From positions 5,890,001-5,954,000 of the forward strand of contig NZ_SHKW01000001.1 of the NCBI RefSeq assembly GCF_004217555.1: 64,000 bases of DNA. Direction: 5' to 3'. The notes under the pieces are model-generated. The model saw only the letters and a list, made by a program, of their open reading frames with translations. It searched no databases and was not told the origin of the DNA. Each line of letters starts with the position of its first letter. Within the stretch, counting starts at the first letter, position 1. Positions 6,630 through 13,601 of the stretch are shown here, piece after piece. The position numbers and the translations under genes were made by a program. This stretch comes from Edaphobacter modestus (lineage in GTDB: Bacteria; Acidobacteriota; Terriglobia; Terriglobales; Acidobacteriaceae).

Positions 6630-9455
6630 ATGTCAACTCAAACTAAACAAATTCCGGAGGAGAGGCCATCATCCTCGTTAGAGGCAGTCACAGCGCATTT
6701 CGTCTCTAGTCAGGGCAGCTTGGCAGATAGTCCATTGAAGATGTCGGAGGATCAACTGTGGGCAATCATCGACACGATTCCGGCGCTGGCCTGGTCTGCC
6801 CGTCCCGATGGTTCAGCTGAATACTTCAACCGGCGCTGGCTGGACTACACCGGGCTCTGTATTGAGGAGACACGTAACTGGGGATGGACCGACGCGGTTC
6901 ACCCAGAGGATCTGAGCGGCCTCACCGACTACTGGCGATCGATTCTGGATTCCGGGGAGGCCGGTGAAATTGAAGCACGCCTGCGCCGGTATGACGGAGA
7001 ATATCGATCGTTCTTGTTCCGTGCGGCTCCGTCGTTTGACAACGAGGGAAGGGTTGTCAAATGGGTCGGAACGAACATCGACGTCGAAGACCGAAAACGC
7101 GCGGAATACTTGCTCGCCGGAGAGAATCTCGTTCTGGAAATGACCGCCAAGGGCAGTTCGCTGGAATCCATTCTCGAAGCCCTCTGCCGAGTTGTAGAAC
7201 AGTCCGCCAGCGGATGCTGCTGCAGCATCCTGTTGATTGATCCCAGTGGCTCGAAGATCCAACAGGCTATTGCTCCGAGCCTTCCATCCAGCTATCGTGA
7301 CCGGTTTCCAGGCACCCCGGTGGATCGTGAAGGAGGACCCTGCACTCAGGCGGCGCGCCGCAAGACACAAGTGGTTGTATCGGACGTGGCTGCGGACAGG
7401 CAATGGGACGCTTATGGATGGCGCGTGGCCACGCTGGCGCACGGTCTAAAGGCGTGCTGGTCGACCCCGATAATGGCCTCAAATGACCTTGTGTTGGGCA
7501 CCTTCGCGATCTATTGGCGCGAGCCGCACTTCCCAACCGAGCAGGACCAAAAAAACATCCAGCAGGTGACGCATCTCGCGGCGATTGTGATTGAGCAGAA
7601 GCGCAATGAGGCGGCGCTAACCAGGGCTCTTGACGAAGCAGCCAAATCCGAAGCTGAACTTCGAATAATCGTGGATGCAATACCGCAGCTCATCGTCGTG
7701 ATTAACACCGATGGAAATCTTCAGTACGCGAATCAGGCGTTACTGGAGTACACGGGGCTGACGAGGGAAGTAGTCGGATCGGAAAAGTTTCGTGAGGCTT
7801 TTCATCCGGAGGATTCCCAGAGATTGCGCGACGAGCGCGATGCGGCGATCTCGCGAGGGGTTCCATTCGAGTTCGAACGACGAGTGCGCCGCAGGGATGG
7901 TCAGTATCGCTGGTTCCTGGTTCAATACAAGCCGCTGTTGGATCCACAAGGAGGGGTGATCCACTGGTATGCGACCGGTACCGATATCGACGATCGCAAA
8001 CAGGCGGAGGAGAGATTACGGCGGAGTGAATGGAATCTGCTGGAGGCCCAGAGACTGGGCCACACCGGCAGTTGGAGCGTGGATATTGCGTCTGGAATTG
8101 CGACCGCCTCGCCTGAAATGCTTCGATTAGTTGGCTTCAAACCGGGCGAAGACTGTTCGAGGAATGACTATCTTATTAACAAGATGCATCCGGAAGATCG
8201 GGAGCGTGTCCGGGAACTGTTTATAAAATCTGTAAGCGAGCGAGTCGATTTTGAAGACCACCACCGCATATTGGGTGACGATGGAGCTATCAGGTACATG
8301 CATTCCATCGGCCACCCGGTCTTGAACGAAGCAGGCAACCTCATTGAATTTGTGGGTGCTGTTCTCGATACCACGGAGCAGACGCAGGCCAGGATCGAAT
8401 TGGAGAATGCTCTTGCGGAGGTCAAGCTTTTAAGAGACAAGCTCTATAGGGAAAATCTGGCGCTTCGGGATGAAGTGGATCGCGTCTCCATGTTCGAAGA
8501 GATCCTGGGGACATCACAGGTTTTGCAAGCGGTCGTGTCTCGGGTGGTCAAGGTTGCCCCTACTGATTCCAGCGTGCTGATCACAGGCGAGACTGGTACG
8601 GGCAAGGAGCTAATCGCGCGCGCTATTCACAAGCGATCCGCGCGTTCGCGACGGGCCTTCGTCAGCGTCAACTGCGCAGCTCTGGCGCCTTCACTGATTT
8701 CCTCGGAACTATTCGGTCACGAAAAGGGAGCGTTCACAGGGGCGACCCAGCGCAAGCTGGGCCGTTTTGAGCTGGCAAACGGCGGAACGATTTTTCTCGA
8801 CGAAGTCGGTGAGCTGCCAGCCGATATTCAGGTTGCGCTTCTCAGAGTACTGCAAGAGCGGGAATTCGAGCGAGTCGGAGGAACGCAATCGATCCAGGTC
8901 GACGTCCGTGTGGTCGCGGCCACGAACCGCGATTTGGAAGCCGCGATAGCAAATGGGACGTTCCGCGAGGATCTGTTTTATCGGCTCAACGTTTTTCCAA
9001 TCCAAATGCCACCCCTGCGTGAGCGGAAGGACGATATTCTGACGTTGCTTGAATACTTCGTCCAGCGCTTTGGCCGAAAGCTAGGTAAGACCTTCTCGAA
9101 GATCGACAAGCGTACTGTCGAATTGTTTCGATCGTATGATTGGCCAGGCAACGTCCGCGAGTTGCAGAACGTCGTCGAGAGATCGGTGATCGTAAGTCCT
9201 GATGACGTGTTTTGTGTTGATGAAGCCTGGCTGTCTACAGGCGCAGCGAAGACGCGGTTGGCGCAACAGATGCCGGAGCCAACGAACGGCGACTCGAGTC
9301 GCGAGCGGCAGATCATTGAAGCGGCACTCGTCAAAAGTGGAGGCCGGGTTTACGGTCCTAAGGGAGCTGCAGTTAAGCTTCAAATCCCACCCTCAACCCT
9401 TGATTCCAGGATCAAGAAACTGCAAATCAGTAAGAGCCATTTCAAACTCTACTAG
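6630..9455 (+). CDS. PAS-GAF-PAS-PAS sigma54-dependent transcriptional activator
   Basis: The 941-residue protein is an enhancer-binding activator of sigma54 RNA polymerase. Domains in order: PAS about 41-160; GAF about 165-325 with a Cys cluster at 196-198; PAS about 340-460; PAS about 470-590; coiled-coil linker 590-620; AAA+ 622-855 with Walker A GETGTGKE (653-660), the sigma54-contacting loop GAFTGA (700-705), Walker B GGTIFLDEVGE and arginine finger REDLFYRLNVF; Fis-like HTH about 893-935. There is no receiver or transmembrane segment, so it senses a cytoplasmic signal, perhaps redox, ligand or gas, through PAS and GAF. It is followed at once by cassette copy B with a -24/-12 promoter. 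Pieces of the same 3' end recur at 19.2, 24.5, 26.8, 43.3 and 43.6 kb. Confidence 0.96.
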   Translation: MSTQTKQIPEERPSSSLEAVTAHFVSSQGSLADSPLKMSEDQLWAIIDTIPALAWSARPDGSAEYFNRRWLDYTGLCIEETRNWGWTDAVHPEDLSGLTDYWRSILDSGEAGEIEARLRRYDGEYRSFLFRAAPSFDNEGRVVKWVGTNIDVEDRKRAEYLLAGENLVLEMTAKGSSLESILEALCRVVEQSASGCCCSILLIDPSGSKIQQAIAPSLPSSYRDRFPGTPVDREGGPCTQAARRKTQVVVSDVAADRQWDAYGWRVATLAHGLKACWSTPIMASNDLVLGTFAIYWREPHFPTEQDQKNIQQVTHLAAIVIEQKRNEAALTRALDEAAKSEAELRIIVDAIPQLIVVINTDGNLQYANQALLEYTGLTREVVGSEKFREAFHPEDSQRLRDERDAAISRGVPFEFERRVRRRDGQYRWFLVQYKPLLDPQGGVIHWYATGTDIDDRKQAEERLRRSEWNLLEAQRLGHTGSWSVDIASGIATASPEMLRLVGFKPGEDCSRNDYLINKMHPEDRERVRELFIKSVSERVDFEDHHRILGDDGAIRYMHSIGHPVLNEAGNLIEFVGAVLDTTEQTQARIELENALAEVKLLRDKLYRENLALRDEVDRVSMFEEILGTSQVLQAVVSRVVKVAPTDSSVLITGETGTGKELIARAIHKRSARSRRAFVSVNCAALAPSLISSELFGHEKGAFTGATQRKLGRFELANGGTIFLDEVGELPADIQVALLRVLQEREFERVGGTQSIQVDVRVVAATNRDLEAAIANGTFREDLFYRLNVFPIQMPPLRERKDDILTLLEYFVQRFGRKLGKTFSKIDKRTVELFRSYDWPGNVRELQNVVERSVIVSPDDVFCVDEAWLSTGAAKTRLAQQMPEPTNGDSSRERQIIEAALVKSGGRVYGPKGAAVKLQIPPSTLDSRIKKLQISKSHFKLY

Positions 9456-9474
9456 AACCGTCTACCCTTGATGG

Positions 9475-9492
9475 AACCGCGAATTCCGCGAA
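9475..9492 (+). promoter_or_regulatory. Possible upstream activator site, copy B
   Basis: AACCGCGAATTCCGCGAA is a near copy of the doubled TTCCGCGAA motif, which is itself almost its own reverse complement. It lies about 52 bases upstream of the -24 box. The same element stands at a similar distance in copies A, C, D and F, as expected for an enhancer site of the adjacent activator (inference). Confidence 0.45.
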
Positions 9493-9543
9493 AATCCCGA
9501 TGACAAATTAGGCTACTTCGACGCATTTTCAAGCACCTATGAA

Positions 9544-9559
9544 TGGCAATCTCTTTGCA
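9544..9559 (+). promoter_or_regulatory. Sigma54-type -24/-12 promoter, copy B
   Basis: TGGCAATCTCTTTGCA matches TGGCACRNNNNTTGCW with the invariant GG and GC at correct spacing. It lies 88 bases after the activator stop and 53 bases before the broken STAS-like start codon. Confidence 0.75.
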
Positions 9560-9612
9560 CTGATAAATGCGCATTCTGGCCGGAACGTAGGCTCGGCAGG
9601 GAGGCTATTCCA

Positions 9613-9693
9613 ATGACCTTCTGGATTGAATGGCTCGTCAGCGAGGAGAATGTCGCAGCGGTGATCGTTAAGGTGGCGGACACACTTCGGTAA
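9613..9693 (+). pseudogene. Truncated STAS-like gene, copy B
   Basis: The ATG at 9613 follows a GGGAGG and gives MTFWIEWLVSEENVAAVIV, aligning with the first 20 residues of the intact STAS-like proteins at 19430 and 26378. After 26 residues it ends at a TAA and the rest of the domain is missing. It sits behind a good sigma54 promoter, so an RNA may be made, but no functional domain could be. Confidence 0.65.
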
Positions 9694-9734
9694 GAGTCCG
9701 TTCCGGACGCGTGGAGGCGCAATACGCGAAATAG

Positions 9735-9870
9735 GTGCGTCCTCTCCGACGTCATGATGCCACAGCTTTGCGGTGTCGACCTTGCGATACAGATCAAAGA
9801 GAGTACCCTGTTCCGGGCATCGAACGTGGGGTGCCTTGGCAGGCACAGGCGAGCAGGGAAGCTGACTCCG
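9735..9870 (+). pseudogene. Response-regulator receiver fragment
   Basis: One frame reads VLSDVMMPQLCGVDLAIQIK. This is the receiver core around the phosphorylatable Asp (LSDVMMP..GVDLAI), as in small acidobacterial CheY-like proteins. The N-terminal acidic pair and the C-terminal Lys region are absent, and the frame drifts into unrelated sequence. It is a broken gene fused behind the STAS-like remnant. Confidence 0.5.
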
Positions 9871-9970
9871 AGGATAAAGGACAAAAGGCGACATGTGGAC
9901 CAGTCAGCCGAAATTTATGCGTATGCCCGTGCCAGGCCGACGGGCGCGAACAGTTATTGTGGAGGATGGC

Positions 9971-10095
9971 TGAGGATCATCGGGCACAAGAGCACTGTTT
10001 CCTCTTGCCGATCTCAACCGCGCGGCCGCAAATGGCCTCATACAATAGCCTCTTGAACGCTGTATTAGATAATTGCGGCCATTGTCTTGAGAATC
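9971..10095. repeat. Direct repeat, copy 1 (carries a TetR gene 3' end)
   Basis: About 120 bases match 12817-12940 with only scattered differences. In the second copy this DNA is the end of the tetR-type gene and its downstream hairpin. Here the reverse strand reads ILKTMAAII and is then broken, so this copy is a stray piece of a TetR gene end. Confidence 0.7.
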
Positions 10096-10144
10096 ATTTT
10101 CACCAAAAGTGAGGAAGAGCCCTAGATTGGCCCGCTTCGCTCAC

Positions 10145-10480
10145 TTATATTGGCCCACCTCTACAACCCGGCCTAAACCCAACATTGCTGTCACGAGCCG
10201 CAAAGTAGCTCTCAAGCTGTGAGTTGATCGTAAACGAGCAGCATCTGGGTTCCGGGCAGACTGTGGGCCGAAACGGGGCGGATCGATGGGCAGGCGCGAA
10301 TGCAGATCGAGACAGAAGCGGCCGTAAGGATTGACGTGGCCGTAGACAAGCGGGGTGATGCCCGGAGGTCCTGAGCGTTGAGGCGCTCAGCCCACGCAGG
10401 TTCGGCAAGGACCTGCTGAATCATCAGGGTGTTGATGTAGACGAGCGAGAGCTGGATCATGCGCCGCAAGTTCCAGGATC
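10145..10480 (-). pseudogene. Tn3-family transposase C-terminal fragment, frameshifted
   Basis: The reverse strand reads RRMIQLSLVYINTLMIQQVL.EPAWAERLNAQDLR and, after a frameshift near 10370, ITPLVYGHVNPYGRFCLDL. Both are the conserved C-terminal part of a Tn3-type transposase subgroup (NTLMIQ.VL.EP.W ... TPL...HVNPYG.F.LD). No catalytic core, terminal repeats or resolvase is visible, so it is debris. Confidence 0.75.
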
Positions 10481-10635
10481 ATTCATAGCTGACCGTCATC
10501 CGAGCAATTGGTCGGCACCTACAGACATCGCTAAAGTCGTCCACTCGTAGATAGAGCCTCGATATTTCCGCGAATTCCACGAGAACCCCGATTAGGGGTC
10601 AGCTTACCTCGACCGGCTTTTCAAGCACTTACAAA

Positions 10636-10651
10636 TGGCATTCGACTTGCA
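10636..10651 (+). promoter_or_regulatory. Sigma54-type -24/-12 promoter, copy C
   Basis: TGGCATTCGACTTGCA fits the sigma54 consensus. It lies 50 bases upstream of the STAS-like start region and could also drive the receiver/zinc-ribbon gene at 11047. Confidence 0.75.
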
Positions 10652-10701
10652 TTGGGAATCGCATCCTGGCCGTAACTTACGCCTCGGCGCGGAGCGATGC
10701 C

Positions 10702-11030
10702 AATAACCTGCAAGATCGAACGGTTCGTCAGCGAGGAGGATGCCATCGTGTTGCGCGTGTGGATGTCTCGAGATGGAATGTGTCAACACCATCGAGGAAC
10801 TGGTCGAAGCGGAACGCGCACATCTCGTTCTCGAACTTTCAGATGTGACGCTTGCTGATGACGACGCAGCCGCGTTTCTTGCAGCTTGCGAGTCGACGGT
10901 ATCGAACTCAGGAACTCCCCGCCTTTCTTTGTGGGTGCGTCTCCAAAGAACAGGCCAGCCTTATGCGGTGAGTTTGCCGACGCCTGTGCCGATCGAATAC
11001 TCGATAACCGATTGAATGGTCAAGCCGTGC
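10702..11030 (+). pseudogene. STAS-like gene, copy C, with two frameshifts
   Basis: The start by alignment is the ATA at 10702 or the ATG at 10696. The first frame gives CKIERFVSEEDAIVLRVW; a second frame gives TIEELVEAERAHLVLELSDV followed by TLADDDAAAFLAACES; a third gives GIELRNSPPFFVG. Together they rebuild the whole domain of the intact paralogues, with frameshifts near 10775 and 10893. The gene is dead unless these are sequence errors. Confidence 0.7.
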
Positions 11031-11046
11031 AAAACGAGGAGGGAAG

Positions 11047-11736
11047 ATGCCAAGTGAATTGACCGATATCGTCGTGGTCGACGACAACCAGGTCCTGCTG
11101 AACGTGATTTCGGAGATATTCAAAGAGTGTGGCTATACCGTTCGCACAGCCACCGGTGGTTTCGCCGCCTTGGCACAGATTCGGATAAGGATCCCGCACG
11201 TTCTTCTTTCGGACCTTAACATGCTAGGAATGTCCGGATTCGAACTGCTATCAGTCGTCCGGCGACGGTTTCCGGAGATTGTGGCCATCGCAATGAGCGG
11301 GGCCGATCCAGGCGCAAATGTCCTACCGGGGATCGCGGCCGACGCGTTCTATGCCAAGGGCACAACTAACGTCGCACAGTTGGTTGAGATTGTGAGGGCG
11401 ATAGAGAACAGGCGTGATGTATATGCAGCTCGCGCCGCCGCGCCAATCTGGGTACAGGGAATGCCAATAGACCGTTCGGACACCTCGACCGTGCTTGTTT
11501 CCTGTCCAGAATGTCTCAGGGCATTTCCCCATACTCTCCCTGGCAACAGTCCCTTTCAGGACCAGAGGTGTTGTCCCCATTGTTTCGAACCAGTACAGCT
11601 GGCAATCGTCCGGCACTCGCGTGAGCCGGACAAAACTATCTTTCCGACATCGGAAGTGGCGAAGCAAGCGAGCGAATCTGCAGCGAGAGTCAGACGATTC
11701 TCAGGCGAGCCGACCGGGAGGATGTATCAGCCATGA
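11047..11736 (+). CDS. Receiver-domain protein with a C-terminal zinc ribbon
   Basis: This 229-residue protein starts with a CheY-like receiver (about 6-122): acidic pocket VVDDN, phospho-acceptor Asp56 in LLSDLNM and conserved Lys104 in FYAKG. It lacks a classical DNA-binding output. Residues 150-190 instead hold CPEC (153-156) and CCPHC (175-179), the four-cysteine pattern of a small zinc ribbon, followed by a basic, disordered tail. The ribbon may bind nucleic acid or protein (inference). It has a strong GAGGAGGG before its ATG, lies just behind STAS-like copy C and is followed by a tiny gene and a sigma-like gene. Confidence 0.85.
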   Translation: MPSELTDIVVVDDNQVLLNVISEIFKECGYTVRTATGGFAALAQIRIRIPHVLLSDLNMLGMSGFELLSVVRRRFPEIVAIAMSGADPGANVLPGIAADAFYAKGTTNVAQLVEIVRAIENRRDVYAARAAAPIWVQGMPIDRSDTSTVLVSCPECLRAFPHTLPGNSPFQDQRCCPHCFEPVQLAIVRHSREPDKTIFPTSEVAKQASESAARVRRFSGEPTGRMYQP

Positions 11737-11945
11737 TCAATATCCTGGTTAGCGTGGTTGTATTCGCCGGCGTGAAGCGGGCCTTCCTGCGGATGTTTAC
11801 ATCCGAGTACAAACGAAATCCTCAGATCTCGAAACAGAGGATTCGTGATGGAGACCCTTATCTAATGGAAAGACCTGATGGACGACTTCTGGCCTCATCA
11901 TCACTCTTGGGAAATCGAATACTCGGTTCTACCGACCTCGCATGA
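11733..11945 (+). CDS. Small hypothetical protein with an N-terminal hydrophobic segment
   Basis: The 70-residue frame overlaps the end of the receiver gene by 4 bases (ATGA), which suggests translational coupling. It begins MINILVSVVVFAGVKRAF, possibly one membrane or surface helix, and continues with a polar tail. I recognise no family. The overlap and same strand are the only support. Confidence 0.4.
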   Translation: MINILVSVVVFAGVKRAFLRMFTSEYKRNPQISKQRIRDGDPYLMERPDGRLLASSSLLGNRILGSTDLA

Positions 11946-12006
11946 ATCGATCTATCGAAAATAAGCTCGTGCACTGATAACTCCTCAATGAAGGGATCAA
12001 TAGACC

Positions 12007-12513
12007 TTGAGAATAGCGACCGAACAATGGAGCGTACTATTTCGCGAGCGTCGGTCATGTTTCCTGCTAGCTGCGCGGATGTTGGTAGGAGATAAATGCT
12101 CCCCCGAGGCCGTGCTGAGTCGGACTCTGGTGAGTGTAGAAGGGGCAACCGTCGCAAATGGATTCGAGTTTCCGTATGCCATTCGTTCTCTGGTGATAGA
12201 GGCGCTCGCCGTTGCACGCGACGCGCCCATGCAACCGGAGCCTTCAGAACAGTTCCGTACAGACCGATCCATAGAAGCGAGAATTGAAGGGCTTCCTAGA
12301 CAGGAGTGCGTGGTGTTGTTTTTGAGGGAGGTGCTCGAGTTTTCGAGAAGAGAAACGTCTCTACTACTCAAGACGAGTGATGAAAATGTCGACCGACTCC
12401 TTACCTTTGCGTGGAAACGACTGGGCGATTTGGAGCCGTACTGCCTTGTCCCACTGAAAAGCAGATACAGCGCGCACAGGGAGCTCGCCGATGGCGACCG
12501 CCTCATGACCTGA
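12007..12513 (+). CDS. Sigma-70-like protein with region-4 helix-turn-helix
   Basis: The 168-residue product (TTG start, AAGGGA about 12 bases upstream) ends in a sigma region-4-like segment: IEGLPRQECVVLFLREVLEF, SRRETSLLLKTSDENVDRLL and FAWKRLG. This matches acidobacterial ECF-like proteins in which LPR-ER.VFVLRDVL.YSRRE.A..L..SD.NVD.LL is the -35 recognition helix region. The N-terminal half (VLFRERRSCFLLAARMLV) is short and poorly conserved relative to a true region 2. It may be a degenerate sigma factor or an adaptor. It closes the signalling gene run that begins with the sigma54 activator. Confidence 0.65.
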   Translation: MRIATEQWSVLFRERRSCFLLAARMLVGDKCSPEAVLSRTLVSVEGATVANGFEFPYAIRSLVIEALAVARDAPMQPEPSEQFRTDRSIEARIEGLPRQECVVLFLREVLEFSRRETSLLLKTSDENVDRLLTFAWKRLGDLEPYCLVPLKSRYSAHRELADGDRLMT

Positions 12514-12816
12514 TGATAGAAAGATTATGCTGGTTCTGCCGGATGCGATACACGCTACCGCATGCAAGTTCGCTACCACAACGATGTGTAATGAACCCAG
12601 CATCCGTAACGCACGCGCACAATTTGCTCTCGATTCACGCGGTATCGCCGTACAGACTGTTTCTGGCCTGTATATCGAGTGCGTGGGTACCGGGAAACAC
12701 TTCGACGTATTCGATACGCGTGCACGCGATAGTGGAGAGTCGTAAGTGCTGGCTGCAACGTTATACCGCCACCCGCTGCAACGTTATGCCGCCACTAGCG
12801 ACGAAGCGGATGGGCG
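12514..12816. other. Intergenic stretch with no supported gene
   Basis: A 72-codon open frame at 12527-12745 has no recognisable family and no clear ribosome site. The only structure I see is a short tandem repeat at 12752-12795. Confidence 0.4.
12752..12795. repeat. Short tandem direct repeat (two units)
   Basis: GCTGCAACGTTAT(A/G)CCGCCAC occurs twice, at 12752-12772 and 12775-12795, with one mismatch and a 23-base period. It is immediately upstream of the repeat carrying the TetR gene end. Function is unknown; it could mark a recombination scar. Confidence 0.7.
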
Positions 12817-12940
12817 GAGGATCATGGGCGCAAGAGCACTGTTTCCTCTTGCCGATTTCAACCTCGCGGCCGCAAATGGCCTCATACAATAGCCTCTTGA
12901 ACGCTGTATGGGATAATTGCGGCCATTGTCTTGAGAATCT
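12817..12940. repeat. Direct repeat, copy 2 (3' end of the TetR gene and downstream hairpin)
   Basis: This matches 9971-10095. It includes GCAAGAG and CTCTTGC flanking a 9-base loop at about 12830-12852, a possible terminator for the tetR-type gene on the reverse strand. Confidence 0.65.
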
Positions 12941-13469
12941 CTTGGGACAATTCGGGATCGGGCACGCTGCGTGCCAGAATCATGCCGCCGATCAATTCCG
13001 CAAACACAACAATAGCCTTCCTCCGCCGTGCTGCCTTAGTACGGCCGGGCACAACTCGGGACAATATGTCGAGAAACTGTAGTTGTACTTCCATTACTGC
13101 TTGCTTGACCAACACCGGCTGACGCCCAAGTTCGCCGCCGAGAGCCGCAAACAGGCAGCCGGCCTCCGGATGCTCCTGGTGCCGGGTGGACAAATAGTCC
13201 TTTGCCAGGGCTGCAAGTGGGTCTCCAGACGCCTCATCGATGACCGTTGCCCACTTCGCTGAAGTGCTCCTCATGGCCCGCTGTGAGGCTAAGCTCACCA
13301 ACTCTTCCTTGGATGTGAAGTGCCCGTAAAACCCTCCATGGGTCAGGCCTACTTCCTTCATCAGCTCGGCGACGCTGATGCCGTCGAATCCCTTCTCCCG
13401 AAATCGCTTCGCAGCGGCCTCGATGATCTGCTCCCGGTGCTCCGCCATCTTCTGTTTGCTTACTTTCAT
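12882..13469 (-). CDS. TetR/AcrR family repressor
   Basis: The 195-residue protein has the TetR DNA-binding domain at about 10-55 (IIEAAAKRFREKGFDGISVA, ELMKEVGLTHGGFYGHFTSK). Its C-terminal ligand domain begins AMRSTSAKWATVI and includes a CLFAALGGEL segment, as in the group that often controls efflux or oxidoreductase genes. GGAGGAA precedes its ATG. It is divergent from the tripartite efflux operon, with two palindromes in the gap, so it most likely represses that operon (inference). Confidence 0.93.
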   Translation of the reverse strand: MKVSKQKMAEHREQIIEAAAKRFREKGFDGISVAELMKEVGLTHGGFYGHFTSKEELVSLASQRAMRSTSAKWATVIDEASGDPLAALAKDYLSTRHQEHPEAGCLFAALGGELGRQPVLVKQAVMEVQLQFLDILSRVVPGRTKAARRRKAIVVFAELIGGMILARSVPDPELSQEILKTMAAIIPYSVQEAIV

Positions 13470-13510
13470 CGCATGTTCCTCCTCGGAATCGACTATTTAG
13501 ATGATACGCG

Positions 13511-13535
13511 TCATGATTATGAATCGCAATCATGA
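13511..13535. promoter_or_regulatory. Probable TetR operator 1
   Basis: TCATGATT and AATCATGA form a perfect 8-bp inverted repeat with a 9-base spacer in the gap between tetR and the TolC-type gene. Its size and place suit a TetR dimer site. Confidence 0.55.
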
Positions 13536-13545
13536 TATCCATCAT
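13532..13545. promoter_or_regulatory. Probable TetR operator 2 (overlapping palindrome)
   Basis: ATGAT-ATCC-ATCAT is a perfect 5-bp inverted repeat that overlaps operator 1 by four bases. Overlapping sites may allow two dimers to bind, as in QacR-like repressors (inference). Confidence 0.4.
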
Positions 13546-13601
13546 CTTTATGTTCGTGATTACCTCTACTCCTTTCGAGTGGCGGTTCAAGGAGGCTCTT
13601 T

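Larger units (their letters stand above)
9380..9735 (+). repeat. Sigma54 cassette copy B (with the intact activator gene)
   Basis: This copy includes the true 3' end of the activator gene, then the tandem motif at 9475-9492, the promoter at 9544-9559 and a truncated STAS-like start at 9613. A short string shared with copy D, CAATACGCGAAATRGGTG, at about 9720 shows that the ancestral unit continued past the small gene. It is the only copy whose activator part is complete. Confidence 0.8.
10560..11030 (+). repeat. Sigma54 cassette copy C
   Basis: This copy contains the tandem motif (10566-10583, two changes), the conserved leader, the promoter at 10636-10651 and a full-length but frameshifted STAS-like gene. 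Any activator tail upstream is too diverged to claim. The receiver/zinc-ribbon gene begins 17 bases after its end. Confidence 0.75.

Noticed and set aside
6813..7442. A 209-codon reverse-strand frame inside the sigma54 activator gene
   Set aside because: Antisense shadow of a gene with continuous domain conservation; composition is not protein-like.
12527..12745. A 72-codon frame after the sigma-like gene
   Set aside because: No recognisable motif and no supporting context; left as intergenic.
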